This document shows, one piece after another, positions 35,362 through 49,701 of a DNA stretch of 64,000 bases. The position numbers and the translations under genes were made by a program. Position 1 is the stretch's first letter. Each line of letters starts with the position of its first letter. The stretch is from Urechis unicinctus. Taxonomy: Eukaryota > Annelida > Polychaeta > Xenopneusta > Urechidae. The stretch spans positions 71,983,299 to 72,047,298 of the forward strand of contig CM067354.1 of assembly GCA_034190875.2 (NCBI GenBank). Direction: 5' to 3'. The notes beneath the pieces were generated by a model. It saw only the letters and a program-made list of their open reading frames with translations. It did not search any database and had not been told where the DNA came from.

Positions 35362-36235
35362 AATTGGTTATTTTAGCAAAAAACGGCCTCTTTTGTGTAA
35401 ACTATTGATGTTCATAGCCACCAATCAAGCGCTTTCAGTGAAACATATGAGCGAACAGGTCACTCTCTGTAACTGGACGTATGTAGTTCATTTTGTCAGG
35501 TTATTTATTTGAGTAACAGCACGGATTACTTTCGGAGTTGGCGTGCGGAAGAAGAAGGAATACATTTAGGGTATGCATAACTAATGGACCAAATGTTCAC
35601 TTTCTATAATTGAGTGTTCCCATCAGATTTTATGCAATTGGTTTATGAATCAATTGTACACAAATATCATTGAGCACTTAAATCACTGGAATAACAGAAA
35701 GAAGAATGAATCTTGTATTCATAGTCTTGCAAATAAAGAGCTAAATCACATCAATGTTCTGATTTCGCCAATCTAAAGGTATAAACTTTTTGCAATATCA
35801 GTCCATTTGGTAGAAGAAGGAATCATTTAGGGTATGCATAACTAATGGACCAAATGTTCACTGTTCTATAATTTTGGTATCAGATTTTATGCAATTGGTT
35901 TATGAATCAATTGTACACAAATATCATTGAGCACTTAAATGGAATAATCACAGAAAGAAATGATCTTGTATTCATAGTCTTGCAAATAAAGATAAAATCG
36001 CATCAATGTTCTGATTTCGCCAATCTAAAGGTATAATCACTATTTGTGCATGCTCTTTAAGTCCATTTGGTAGCAATGGCAGCATTAAATCATGAGAATA
36101 AATGATGAGAATGATCGATGAGGCAGATACCAAATTTAGCATAGGGTGCTAAGTGTTGTAAGGGACATTTATTGGCTATAGGCGTAATTTATTGACCCAA
36201 GTTATGTCGTACAATCATTGTTACAACTTCATGGA

Positions 36236-36317
36236 GCAGTCGTGGCCGAGTGGTTAAGGCGTTGGACTTGAAATCCAATGGGGTCTCCCCGCACAGGTTC
36301 GAACCCTGTCGGCTGCG
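36236..36317 (+). tRNA. tRNA-Ser(TGA), canonical copy
   Basis: 82 nt, identical. The spacer around it has many small indels, and the stop region reads ATTTTTATTTTT. Confidence 0.95.
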
Positions 36318-37214
36318 AATTTTTATTTTTAGCAAAACGGCCTTTTGTGTAAACTATTGATGTTCATAGCCACCAATCAAGCGCTTTCAGTGAAACATAT
36401 GAGCGAACAGGTCACTCTCTGTAACTGGACGTATGTAGTTCATTTTGTCAGGTTATTTATTTGAGTAACAGCACGGATTACTTTCGGAGTTGGCGTGCGG
36501 AAGAAGAAGGAATACATTTAGGGTATAACTAATGGACCAAATGTTCACTGTTCTATAATTGAGTGTTCCCATCAGATTTTATGCAATTGGTTTATGAATC
36601 AATTGTACAAAATATCATTGAGCACTTAATCCCAGAATAATCACAGAAAGATGAGAATGAATCTCGTATTCATAGTCTTGCAAATAAAGAGCTAAATCAC
36701 ATCAATGTTCTGATTTCGCCAATCTAAAGGTATAATTACTATTTTTGCATCTGCTCTATAAGTCCATTTGGTAGAAGAAGGAATACATTTAGGGTATGCA
36801 TAACTAATGGACCAAATGTTCACTGTTCTATAATTGAGTGTTCCTATCAGATTTTATGCAATTGGTTTATGAATCAATTGTACACAAATATCATTGAGCA
36901 CTTAATCACTGGAATAATCACAGAAAGAAGAATGAATCTTGTATTCATAGTCTTGCAAATAAAGAGCTAAATCGCATCAATGTTCTGATTTCGCCAATCT
37001 AAAGGTATAATCACTATTTGTGCATCTGCTCTTTAAGTCCATTTGGTAGCAATGGCAGCAAATATTAAATCATGAGAATGATCGATGAGGCAGATACCAA
37101 ATTTAGCATAGGGTGCTAAGTGTTGTAAGGGACATTTATTGGCTAATAGGCGTAATTTATTGACCCAAGTTATGTCCAAGTTATGTCGTACAATCATTGT
37201 TGCAACTTCATGGA

Positions 37215-37296
37215 GCAGTCGTGGCCGAGTGGTTAAGGCGTTGGACTTGAAATCCAATGGGGTCTCCCCGCACAGGTTCGAACCCTGTCGGCTGCG
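37215..37296 (+). tRNA. tRNA-Ser(TGA), canonical copy
   Basis: 82 nt, identical. The leader has a local duplication (GTTATGTCCAAGTTATGTC). Hexamer TTGCAA. Confidence 0.96.
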
Positions 37297-38209
37297 AATT
37301 GGTTATTTTAGCAAAACGGCCTCTATTGTGTAAACTATTGATGTTCATAGCCACCAATCAAGCGCTTTCAGTGAAACATATGAGCGAACAGGTCACTCTC
37401 TGTAACTGGACGTATGTAGTTCATTTTGTCAGGTTATTTATTTGAGTAACAGCACGGATTACTTTCGGAGTTGGCGTGCGGAAGAAGAAGGAATACATTT
37501 AGGGTATGCATAACTAATGGACCAAATGTTCACTGTTCTATAATTGAGTGTTCCCATCAGATTTTATGCAATTGGTTTATGAATCAATTGTACACAAATA
37601 TCATTGAGCACTAAATCCCTAGAATAATCACAGAAAGAAGAAAGAAAGAATGAATCTCGTATTCATAGTCTTGCAAATAAAGAGCTAAATCACATCAATG
37701 TTCTGATTTCGCCAATCTAAAGGTATAATTACTATTTTGCATCTGCTCTATAAGTCCATTTTAGAAGGAATTTAGGGTATGCATACATGGACCAAATGGG
37801 TATGCATAACTAATGGACCAAATGTTCACTGTTCTATAATTGAGTGTTCCTATCAGATTTTATGCAATTGGTTTATGAATCAATTGTACACAAATATCAT
37901 TGAGCACTTAATCACTGGAATAATCACAGAAAGAAGAATGAATCTTGTATTCATAGTCTTGCAAATAAAGAGCTAAATCGCATCAATGTTCTGATTTCGC
38001 CAATCTAAAGGTATAATCACTATTTGTGCATCTGCTCTTTAAGTCCATTTGGTAGCAATGGCAGCAAATATTAAATCATGAGAATGATCGATGAGGCAGA
38101 TACCAAATTTAGCATAGGGTGCTAAGTGTTGTAAGGGACATTTATTGGCTAATAGGCGTAATTTATTGACCCAAGTTATGTCGTACAATCATTGATGCCA
38201 CTTCATGGA

Positions 38210-38291
38210 GCAGTCGTGGCCGAGTGGTTAAGGCGTTGGACTTGAAATCCAATGGGGTCTCCCCGCACAGGTTCGAACCCTGTCGGCTGCG
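38210..38291 (+). tRNA. tRNA-Ser(TGA), canonical copy
   Basis: 82 nt, identical. Hexamer ATGCCA. Confidence 0.97.
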
Positions 38292-39204
38292 AATTGGTTA
38301 TTTTAGCAAAACGGCCTCTATTGTGTAAACTATTGATGTTCATAGCCACCAATCAAGCGCTTTCAGTGAAACATATGAGCGAACAGGTCACTCTCTGTAA
38401 CTGGACGTATGTAGTTCATTTTGTCAGGTTATTTATTTGAGTAACAGCACGGATTACTTTCGGAGTTGGCGTGCGGAAGAAGAAGGAATACATTTAGGGT
38501 ATGCATAACTAATGGACCAAATGTTCTGTTCTATAATTGAGTGTTCCCATCAGATTTTTTATGCAATTGGTTTATGAATCAAATTGTACACAAATATCAT
38601 TGAGCACTTAATCCTGGAATAATCACAGAAAGAAGAATGAATCTCGTATTCATAGTCTTGCAAATAAAGAGCTAAATCACATCAATGTTCATCATCATCA
38701 ATGTTCTGATTTCGCCAATCTAAGTATATATAATTACTATTTTTGCATCTGCTCTATAAGTCCATTTGGTAGAAGAAGGAATACATTTAGGGTATGCATA
38801 ACTAATGGACCAAATGTTCACTGTTCTATAATTGAGTGTTCCTATCAGATTTTATGCAATTGGTTTATGAATCAATTGTACACAAATATCATTGAGCACT
38901 TAATCACTGGAATAATCACAGAAAGAAGAATGAATCTTGTATTCATAGTCTTGCAAATAAAGAGCTAAATCGCATCAATGTTCTGATTTCGCCAATCTAA
39001 AGGTATAATCACTATTTGTGCATCTGCTCTTTAAGTCCATTTGGTAGCAATGGCAGCAAATATTAAATCATGAGAATGATCGATGAGGCAGATACCAAAT
39101 TTAGCATAGGGTGCTAAGTGTTGTAAGGGACATTTATTGGCTAATAGGCGTAATTTATTGACCCAAGTTATGTCGTACAATCATTGTTGCAACTTCATGG
39201 CCGA

Positions 39205-39286
39205 GCAGTCGTGGCCGAGTGGTTAAGGCGTTGGACTTGAAATCCAATGGGGTCTCCCCGCACAGGTTCGAACCCTGTCGGCTGCG
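39205..39286 (+). tRNA. tRNA-Ser(TGA), canonical copy
   Basis: 82 nt, identical. A CCGA insert lies just upstream of the gene. Confidence 0.96.
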
Positions 39287-40249
39287 AATTGGTTATTTTA
39301 GCAAAACGGCCTCTATTGTGTAAACTATTGATGTTCATAGCCACCAATCAAGCGCTTTCAGTGAAACATATGAGCGAACAGGTCACTCTCTGTAACTGGA
39401 CGTATGTAGTTCATTTTTCAGGTTATTTATTTGAGTAACAGCACGGATTACTTTCGGAGTTGGCGTGCGGAAGAAGAAGGAATACATTTAGGGTATGCAT
39501 AACTAATGGACCAAATGTTCACTGTTCTATAATTGAGTGTTCCCATCAGATTTTATGCAATTGGTTTATGAATCAATTGTACACAACACAAATATCATTG
39601 AGCACTTAATCCCTGGAATAATCACAGAAAGAAGAATGAATCTCGTATTCATAGTCTTGCAAATAAAGAGCTAAATCACATCAATGTTCTGATTTCTGAT
39701 TTCGCCAATCTAAGGTATAATTACTATTTTTGCATCTGCTCTATAAGTCCATTTGGTAGAAGAAGGAAGGAATACATTTTTTGCAAAACTAATCTGCTCT
39801 ATAAGTCCATTTGGTTGAAGAAGGAATACATTTAGGGTATGCAATAACTAATGGACCAAATGTTCACTGTTCTATAATTGAGTGTTCCTATCAGATTTTA
39901 TGCAATTGGTTTATGAATCAATTGTACACAAATATCATTGAGCACTTAATCTGGAATAATCACAGAAAGAAGAATGAATCTTGTATTCATAGTCTTGCAA
40001 ATAAAGCTAAAGCTAAATCGCATCAATGTTCTGATTTCGCCAATCTAAAGGTATAATCACTATTTGTGCATCTGCTCTTTAAGTCCATTTGGTAGCAATG
40101 GCAGCAAATATTAAATCATGAGAATGATCGATGAGGCAGATACCAAATTTAGCATAGGGTGCTAAGTGTTGTAAGGGACATTTATTGGCTAATAGGCGTA
40201 ATTTATTGACCCAAGTTATGTCGTACAATCATTGATTACACTTCATGGA

Positions 40250-40333
40250 GCAGTCGTGGCCGAGTGGTTAAGGCGTTGGACTTGAAATCCAATGGGGTCT
40301 CCCCGCACAGGTTCGAACCCCCTGTCGGCTGCG
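40250..40333 (+). tRNA. tRNA-Ser(TGA), two extra C in T arm
   Basis: 84 nt because the B-box C run is five long in place of three; otherwise canonical. Hexamer ATTACA. Confidence 0.85.
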
Positions 40334-41225
40334 AATTGGTTATTTTAGCAAAAAACGGCCTCTATTGTGTAAACTATTGATGTTCATAGCCACCAATCAA
40401 GCGCTTTCAGTGAAATATATGAGCGAACAGGTCACTCTCTGTAACTGGACGTATGTAGTTTCATTTTCAGGTTATTTATTTGAGTAACAGCACGGATTAC
40501 TTTCGGAGTTGGCGTGCGGAAGGAGGAATACATTTAGGGTATGCATAACTAATGGACCAAATGTTCACTGTTCTATAATTGAGTGTTCCCATCAGATTTT
40601 ATGCAATTGGTTTATGAATAAATTGTACACAAATATCATTGAGCACTTAATCCCTGGAATAATCACAGAAAGAAGAATGAATCTCGTATTCATAGTCTTG
40701 CAAATAAAGAGCTAAATCACATCAATGTTCTTATTTCGCCAATCTAAAGGTATATAATTACTATTTTTGCATCTGCTCTATAAGTCCATTTGGTAGAAGA
40801 AGGAATACATTTAGGGTATGCATAACTAATGGACCAAATGTTCACTGTTCTATAATTGAGTGTTCCTATCAGATTTTATGCAATTGGTTTATGAATCAAT
40901 TGTACACAAATATCATTGAGCACTTAATCACTGGAATAATCACAGAAAGAAGAATGAATCTTGTATTCATAGTCTTGCAAATAAAGAGCTAAATCGCATC
41001 AATGTTCTGATTTCGCCAATCTAAAGGTATAATCACTATTTGTGCATCTGCTCTTTAAGTCCATTTGGTAGCAATGGCAGCAAATATTAAATCATGAGAA
41101 TGATCGATGAGGCAGATACCAAATTTAGCATAGGGTGCTAAGTGTTGTAAGGGACATTTATTGGCTAATAGGCGTAATTTATTGACCCAAGTTATGTCGT
41201 ACAATCATTGTTGCTACTTCATGGA

Positions 41226-41307
41226 GCAGTCGTGGCCGAGTGGTTAAGGCGTTGGACTTGAAATCCAATGGGGTCTCCCCGCACAGGTTCGAACCCTGTC
41301 GGCTGCG
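41226..41307 (+). tRNA. tRNA-Ser(TGA), canonical copy
   Basis: 82 nt, identical. The stop region is a seven-T run. Hexamer TTGCTA, shared with type A units of the left block. Confidence 0.96.
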
Positions 41308-42267
41308 AATTGGTTTTTTTAGCAAACGGCAAAACGGCCTCTATTGTGTAAACTATTGATGTTCATAGCCACCAATCAAGCGCTTTCAGTGAAATATATG
41401 AGCGAACAGGTCACTCTCTGTAACTGGACGTATGTATTTTCATTTTGTCAGGTTATTTATTTGAGTAACAGCACGGATTACTTTCGGAGTTGGCGTGCGG
41501 AAGAAGAAGGAATACATTTAGGGTATGCATAACTAATGGACCAAATGTTCACTGTTCTATAATTGAGTGTTCCCATCAGATTGATGTGTTTATGAATCAA
41601 TCAGATTTATGCAATTGGTTTATGAATCAATTGTACACAAATATCATTGAGCACTAAATCCCTGGAATAATCACAGAAAGAAGAATGAATCTCGTATTCA
41701 TAGTCTTGCAAAATAAAGAGCTAAATCACATCAATGTTCTGATTTCGCCAATCTAAAGGTATAATTACTATTTTTGCATCTGCTCTATAAGTCCATTTGG
41801 TAGAAGAAGGAATACATTTAGGGTATGCATAACTAATGGACCAAATGTTCACTGTTCTATAATTAATTCAATGTTCACTGTTCTATAATTGTTCCTATCA
41901 GATATCAGATTTTATGCAATTGGTTTATGAATCAATTGTACACAAATATCATTGAGCACTTAATCACTGGAATAATCACAGAAAGAAGAATGAATCTTGT
42001 ATTCATAGTCTTGCAAATAAAGAGCTAAATCGCATCAATGTTCTGATTTCGCCAATCTAAAGGTATAATCACTTTTTTGTGCATCTGCTCTTTAAGTCCA
42101 TTTGGTAGCAATGGCAGCAAATAGAAATCATGAGAATGATCGATGAGGCAGATACCAAATTTAGCATAGGGTGCTAAGACATTTTTGTAAGGGACATTTA
42201 TTGGCTAATAGGCGTCGTATTTATTGACCCAAGTTATGTCGTACAATCATTGAGCACACTTCATGGA

Positions 42268-42347
42268 GCAGTCGTGGCCGAGTGGTTAAGGCGTTGGACT
42301 TGAAATGGGGGGGTCTCCCAGGCACAGGTTCGAACCCTGCGGCTGCG
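42268..42347 (+). pseudogene. tRNA-Ser, damaged copy
   Basis: 80 nt. The 3' side of the anticodon stem (TCCAA) is missing and replaced by a G run; the acceptor-side T is lost. It cannot fold normally. Confidence 0.8.
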
Positions 42348-43010
42348 AATTGGTTTTTTAGCAAAACGGCCTTTGTGTAAACTATTGATGTTCATAGCCA
42401 CCAATCAAGCGCTTTCAGTGAAATATATGAGCGAACAGGTCACTCTCTGTAACTGGACGTATGTAGTTCATTTTGTCAGGTTATTTATTTGAGTAACAGC
42501 ACGGATTACTTTCGGAGTTGGCGTGCGGAAGAAGAAGGAATACATTTAGGGTATGCATAACTAATGGACCAAATGTTCACTGTTCTATAATTGAGTGTTC
42601 CCATCAGATTTTATGCAATTGGTTTATGAATCAATTGTACACAAATATCATATCATTGCACTTAATCACTGGAATAATCACAGAAAAAGAATGATCATTG
42701 TATCATATAATCAACTGGAATAATCACAGAAAGAAGAATGAATCTTGTATTCATAGTCTTGCAAAATAAAGAGCTAAATCGCATCAATGTTCTGATTTCG
42801 CCAATCTAAAGGTATAATCACTATTTGTGCATCTGCTCTTTAAGTCCATTTGGTAGCAATGGCAGCAAATATTAAATCATGAGAATGATCGATGAGGCAG
42901 ATACCAAATTTAGCATAGGGTGCTAAGTGTTGTAAGGGACATTTATTGGCTAATAGGCGTAATTAATTGACCCAAGTTATGTCGTACAATCATTGTTACA
43001 ACTTCATGGA

Positions 43011-43115
43011 GCAGTCGTGGCCGAGTGGTTAAGGCGTTGGACTTGAAATCCAATGGGGTCTCCCGCACAGGTTCGAACCCTCGGCTGCGCACAGGTTCGA
43101 ACCCTGTCGGCTGCG
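43011..43115 (+). pseudogene. tRNA-Ser with duplicated T arm and acceptor end
   Basis: The 5' part is canonical, but the T arm and 3' acceptor occur twice in a row (ends at 43089 and 43115). The first copy lacks two bases and the second is complete. This could be a consensus stutter. Confidence 0.75.
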
Positions 43116-44060
43116 AATTGGTTATTTTAGCAAAACGGCCTCTATTGTGTAAACTATTGATGTTCATAGCCACCAATCAAGCGCTTTCAGTGAAATATAT
43201 GAGCGAACAGGTCTCTCTCTGTACGTATGGACGTATTTGTAGTTCATTTTGTCAGGTTATTTATTTGAGTAACAGCACGGATTACTTTCGGAGTTGGCGT
43301 GCGGAAGAAGAAGGAATACATTTAGGGTATGCATAACTAATGGACCAAATGTTCACTGTTCTATAATTGAGTGTTCCCATCAGATTTTATGCAATTGGTT
43401 TATGAATCAATTGTACACAAATATCATTGAGCACTTAATCCCTGGAATAATCACAGAAAGAAGAATGAATCTCGTATTCATAGTCTTGCAAATAAAGAGC
43501 TAAATCACATCAATGTTCTGATTTCGCCAATCTAAGGTATATTATTACTATTTTGCATCTGCTCTATAAGTCCATTTGGTAAGAATATAATTATATATTT
43601 TTGCATCTGCTATTATAAGTCCATTTGGTAGAAGAAGGAATACATTTAGGGTATGCATAACTAATGGACCAAATGTTCACTGTTCTATAATTGAGTGTTC
43701 TATCAGATTTTATGCAATTGGTTTATGAATCAATTGTACACAAATATCATTGAGCACTTAATCACTGGAATAAATCAAAGAAAGAAGAATGAATCTTGTA
43801 TTCATAGTCTTGCAAATAAAGAGCTAAATCGCATCAATGTTCTGATTTCGCCAATCTAAAGGTATAATCACTATTTGTGCATCTGCTCTTTAAGTCCATT
43901 TGGTAGCAATGGCAGCAAATATTAAATCATGAGAATGATCGATGAGGCAGATACCAAATTTAGCATAGGGTGCTAAGTGTTGTAAGGGACATTTATTGGC
44001 TAATAGGCGTAATTTATTGACCCAAGTTATGTCGTACAATCATTGATGCCACTTCATGGA

Positions 44061-44143
44061 GCAGTCGTGGCCGAGTGGTTAAGGCGTTGGACTTGAAATC
44101 CAATGGGGGTCTCCCCGCACAGGTTCGAACCCTGTCGGCTGCG
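44061..44143 (+). tRNA. tRNA-Ser(TGA), one extra G
   Basis: 83 nt; the variable-arm G run is one longer. Otherwise canonical. Spacer mixes A with AGCCAACC. Hexamer ATGCCA. Confidence 0.88.
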
Positions 44144-45073
44144 AATTGGTTATTTTAGCCAAAACGGCTTTTATTGTGTAAACTATTGATGTTCATAGCC
44201 AACCAATCAAGCGCTTTCAGTGAAAAACATATGAGCGAACAGGTCACTCTCTGTAACTGGACGTATGTAGTTCATTTTGTCAGTTATTTATTTATTTGAG
44301 TAACAGCACGGATTACTTTCGGAGTTTTGAAGAAGGAGTTGGCATAACTAATGGACCAAATGTTCACTGGAAGAAGAAGGAATACATTTAGGGTATGCAT
44401 AACTAATGGACCAAATGTTCACTGTTCTATAATTGAGTGTTCCCATCAGATTTTATGCAATTGGTTTATGAATCAATTGTACACAAATATCATTGAGCAC
44501 TTAATCCCTGGAATAATCACAGAAAAGAAGAATGAATCTCGTATTCATAGTCTTGCAAATAAAGAGCTAAAATCACATCAAATTTCGCCAATCTATTTTA
44601 TATATTTTATTTTGCATCTCTCTATAAGTTTGGTAGAAGAAGGAGGAATACATTTAGGGTATGCATAACTAATGGACCAAATGTTCACTGTTCTATAATT
44701 GAGTGTTCCTATCAGATTTTATGCAATTGGTTTATGAATCAATTGTACACAAATATCATTGAGCACTTAATCACTGGAATAATCAAGAGAAAGAAGAATG
44801 AATCTTGTATTCATAGTTGCAAAAGAGCTAAAGAGCTAAATCGCATCAATGTTCTGATTTCGCCAATCTAAAGGTATAATCACTATTTGTGCATCTGCTC
44901 TTTAAGTCCATTTGGTAGCAATGGCAGCAAATATTAAATCATGAGAATGATCGATGAGGCAGATACCAAATTTAGCATAGGGTGCTAAGTGTTGTAAGGG
45001 ACATTTATTGGCTAATAGGCGTAATTTATTGACCCAAGTTATGTCGTACAATCATTCATTGCCACTTCATGGA

Positions 45074-45156
45074 GCAGTCGTGGCCGAGTGGTTAAGGCGT
45101 TGGACTTGAAATCCAATGGGGTCTCCCCGCACAGGTTCGAACCCTGTCGGCCTGCG
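45074..45156 (+). tRNA. tRNA-Ser(TGA), one extra C in acceptor
   Basis: 83 nt; acceptor 3' strand reads CGGCCTGCG. Otherwise canonical. The following spacer is scrambled. Confidence 0.85.
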
Positions 45157-46087
45157 AATTGGTTTTTTAGCAAAAAACTTTCTACTATTGATGTTCATAA
45201 ACTATTGATGTTCATAGCCACCAATCAAGCGCTTTCAGTGAAACATATGAGCGAACAGGTCACTCTCTGTAACTGGACGTATGTAGTTCATTTTGTCAGG
45301 TTATTTATTTGAGTAACAGCACGGATTACTTTCGGAGTTGGCGTGCGGAAGAAGAAGGAATACATTTAGGGTATGCATAACTAATGTTCAAATGTTCACT
45401 GTTCTATAATTGTGTTCCCATCAGATTTTATGCAATTGGTTTATGAATCAATTGTACACAAATATCATTGAGCACTTAATCCCTGGAATAATCACAGAAA
45501 GAAGAATGAATCTCGTATTCATAGTCTTGCAAATAAAGAGCTAAATCACATCAATGTTCTGATTTCGCCAATCTAAAGGTATAATTACTATTTTTGCATC
45601 TGCTCTATAAGTCCATTTGGTAGAAGAAGGAATACATTTAGGGTATGCATAACTAATGGACCAAATGTGTTCACTTAATTTAATTGAGTGTTCCTATCAG
45701 ATTTTATGCAATTGGTTATGAATCAATTGCACAAATATCATTGTTTATTAAATGGAAATTGTACACAAATATCATTGAGCACTTAATCACTGGAATAATC
45801 ACAGAAAGAAGAATGAATCTTGTATTCATAGTCTTGCAAATAAAGAATCTAAATCGCATCAATGTTCTGATTTCGCCAATCTAAAGGTATAATCACTATT
45901 TGTGCATCTGCTCTTTAAGTCCATTTGGTAGCAATGGCAGCAAATATTAAATCATGAGATGATGATCGATGAGGCAGATACCAAATTTAGCATAGGGTGC
46001 TAAGTGTTGTAAGGGACATTTATTGGCTAATAGGCGTAATTTATTGACCCAAGTTATGTCGTACAATCATTGTGCCAACTTCATGGA

Positions 46088-46169
46088 GCAGTCGTGGCCG
46101 AGTGGTTAAGGCGTTGGACTTGAAATCCAATGGGGTCTCCCCGCACAGGTTCGAACCCTGTCGGCTGCG
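46088..46169 (+). tRNA. tRNA-Ser(TGA), canonical copy
   Basis: 82 nt, identical. The block upstream reads TGCCAA. Confidence 0.96.
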
Positions 46170-47096
46170 AATTGGTTATTTTAGCAAAACGGCCTACGGT
46201 TTTTTACGTAAACTATTGATGTTCATAGCACCAATCAAGCGCTTTCAGTGAAACATATGAGCGAACAGGTCACTCTCTGTAACTGGACGTATGTAGTTCA
46301 TTTTGTCAGGTTATTTATTTGAGTAACAGCACGGATTACTTTCGGAGTTGGCGTGCGGAAGAAGAAGGAATACATTTAGGGTATGCATAACTAACCAAAT
46401 GACCAAATGTTCACTGTTCTATAATTGAGTGTTCCCATCAGATTTTATGCAATTGGTTTATGAATCAATTGTACACAAATATCATTGAGCACTTAATCCC
46501 TGGAATAATCACAGAAAGAAGAATGAATCTCGTATTCATAGTCTTGCAAATAAAGAGCTAAATCACATCAATGTTCTGATTTCGCAATCTAAATCTAAAG
46601 GTATAATTACTATTTTTGCATCTGCTCTATAAGTCCATTTGGTAGAAGAAGGAATACATTTAGGGTATGCATAACTAATGGACCAAATGTTCACTGTTCT
46701 ATAATTGAGTGTTCCTATCAGATTTTATGCAATTGGTTTATGAATCAAATTGTACACAAATATCATTGAGCACATTGATCACAGAAAGAAGAATAATCAC
46801 TGCAAATAAATAATCACAGAAAGAAGAATGAATCTTGTATTCATAGTCTTGCAAATAAAGAGCTAAATCGCATCAATGTTCTGATTTCGCCAATCTAAAG
46901 GTATAATCACTATTTGTGCATCTGCTCTTTAAGTCCATTTGGTAGCAAAAGCAAATATTAAATCATGAGAATGATCGATGAGGCAGATACCAAATTTAGC
47001 ATAGGGTGCTAAGTGTTGTAAGGGACATTTATTGGCTAATAGGCGTAATTTATTGACCCAAGTTATGTCGTACAATCATTGTTGCAACTTCATGGA

Positions 47097-47178
47097 GCAG
47101 TCGTGGCCGAGTGGTTAAGGCGTTGGACTTGAAATCCAATGGGGTCTCCCCGCACAGGTTCGAACCCTGTCGGCTGCG
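47097..47178 (+). tRNA. tRNA-Ser(TGA), canonical copy
   Basis: 82 nt, identical. Hexamer TTGCAA. Confidence 0.96.
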
Positions 47179-47825
47179 AATTGGTTATTTTAGCAAAACG
47201 GCCTTTTTGTAAACTATTGATGTTCATAGCCACCAATCAAGCGCTTTCAGTGAAATATATGAGCGAACAGTCACTCTCTGTAACTGGACGTATGTAGTTC
47301 ATTGTAGTATTTATTTTTGTCAGATTACTTTTTATTTGAGTAAGAAGGAAGAACAGCACGGATGCATTTCGGAGTTGGCGTGAGTGGAAGAAGAAGGAAT
47401 ACATTTAGGGTATGCATAACTAATGGACCAAATGTTCACTGTTCTATAATTGAGTGTTTCCATCAGATTTTATGCAATTGGTTTATGAATCAATTGTACA
47501 CAAATATCATTGAGCACTTAATCACTGGAATAATCACAGAAAGAAGAATGAATCTTGTATTCATAGTCTTGCAAATAAAGAGCTAAATCGCATCAATGTT
47601 CTGATTTCGCCAATCTAAAGGTATAATCACTATTTGTGCATCTGCTCTTTAAGTCATTTTAATAAATCCATAGCAATGGCAGCAAATAAATCATGAGAAT
47701 GATCGATGAGGCAGATACCAAATTTAGCATAGGGTGTCTAATGTGTTGTAAGGGACATTTATTGGCTAATAGGCGTAATTTATTGACCCAAGTTATGTCG
47801 TACAATCATTGTTACACTTCATGGA

Positions 47826-47966
47826 GCAGTCGTGGCCGAGTGGTTAAGGCGTTGGACTTGAAATCCATGGGGGCACAGGTTCGAACCCTGTCGTTAATTG
47901 GTTTTTTAGACTTGAAATAAAAATTGGGTTCATCCCCGCACAGGTTCGAAACATATGTCGGCTGCG
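47826..47966 (+). pseudogene. tRNA-Ser, scrambled copy
   Basis: Canonical to the anticodon stem, then the variable arm is lost and the B box appears at once. A second partial anticodon-to-acceptor segment follows to 47966. It reads like two misaligned copies merged. Confidence 0.75.
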
Positions 47967-48596
47967 AATATGGTTATTTTAGCAAAACGGCCTTATTGTG
48001 AAGAAAAATATTATTGATGTTCATAGCCACCAATCAAGCGCAGATTTTTTTCAGTGAAACATATGAGCGAACAGGTCACTCTCTGTAACTGGGTATGTAG
48101 TTCATTTTGTCAGGTTATTTATTTGAGTAACAGCACGGATTTTCGGAGTTGGCGTGCGGAAGAAGAAGGAATACATTTAGGGTATGCATAACTAATGGAC
48201 CAAATGTTCACTGTTCTATAATTGAGTGTTCCCATCAGATTTTATGCAATTGGTTTATGAATCAATTGTACACAAATATCATTGAGCACTTAATCACTGG
48301 AATAATCACAGAAAGAAAGAAGAATGAATCTTGTATTCATAGTCTTGCAAATAAAGCTAAATCGCATCAATGTTCTGATTTCGCCAATCTAAAGGTATAA
48401 TCACTATTTGTGCATCTGCTCTTTAAGTCCATTTGGTAGTAGCAATGGCAGCAAATATTAAATCATGAGAATGATCGATGAGGCAGATACCAAATTTAGC
48501 ATAGGGTGCTAAGTGTTGTAAGGGACATTTATTGGCTAATAGGCGTAATTTATTGACCCAAGTTATGTCGTACAATCATTGTTGCCACTTCATGGA

Positions 48597-48678
48597 GCAG
48601 TCGTGGCCGAGTGGTTAAGGCGTTGGACTTGAAATCCAATGGGGTCTCCCCGCACAGGTTCGAACCCTGTCGGCTGCG
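48597..48678 (+). tRNA. tRNA-Ser(TGA), canonical copy
   Basis: 82 nt, identical. The 3' flank is altered (AAAAACGGGTTATTTTAG), but the T4 run remains. Hexamer TTGCCA. Confidence 0.95.
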
Positions 48679-49619
48679 AAAAAACGGGTTATTTTAGCAA
48701 TCTATTGCCTCTTTATTGCCATAAACTATTGATGTTCATAGCCACCAATCTCGCTTTCAATGAAACATATGAGCGAACAGGTCACTCTCTGTAAACTGGA
48801 CGTATTCATTTTAGTTCATTTTGTCAGGTTATTTATTTGAGTAACAGCACGGATTACTTTCGGAGTTGGCGTGCGGCGAAGAGGAGAAGGAATACATTTA
48901 GGGTATGCATAACTAATGGACCAAATGTTCACTGTTCTATAATTGAGTGTTCCCATCAGATTTTTATGCAATTGGTTTTATGAATAAATTGTACAAATCA
49001 TTGTTTATGAAATAATTGTAAGACAATGAATCATTGAGCACTTAATCCCTGAATAATCACAGAAAGAAGAATGAATCTCGTATTCATAGTCTTGCAAAAA
49101 TAAAGAGCTAAATCACATCAATGTTCTGATTTCGCCAATCTAAAGGTATAATTACTATTTTTGCATCTGCTCTATAAGTCCATTTGGTAGAAGAAGGAAT
49201 ACATTTAGGGTATGCATAACTAATGGACCAAATGTTCACTGTTCTATAATTGAGTGTTCCTATCAGATTTTATGCAATTGGTTTATGAATCAATTGTACA
49301 CAAATATCATTGAGCACTTAATCACTGGAATAATCACAGAAAGAAGAATGAATCTTGTATTCATAGTCTTGCAAATAAAGAGCTAAATCGCATCAATGTT
49401 CTGATTTCGCCAATCTAAAGGTATAATCACTATTTGTGCATCTGCTCTTTAAGTCCATTTGGTAGCAATGGCAGCAAATATTAAATCATGAGAATGATCG
49501 ATGAGGCAGATACCAAATTTAGCATAGGGTGCTAAGTGTTGTAAGGGACATTTATTGGCTAATAGGCGTAATTTATTGACCCAAGTTATGTCGTACAATC
49601 ATTGTTGCAACTTCATGGA

Positions 49620-49701
49620 GCAGTCGTGGCCGAGTGGTTAAGGCGTTGGACTTGAAATCCAATGGGGTCTCCCCGCACAGGTTCGAACCCTGTCGGCTGC
49701 G
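49620..49701 (+). tRNA. tRNA-Ser(TGA), canonical copy
   Basis: 82 nt, identical. Hexamer TTGCAA. Confidence 0.97.
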
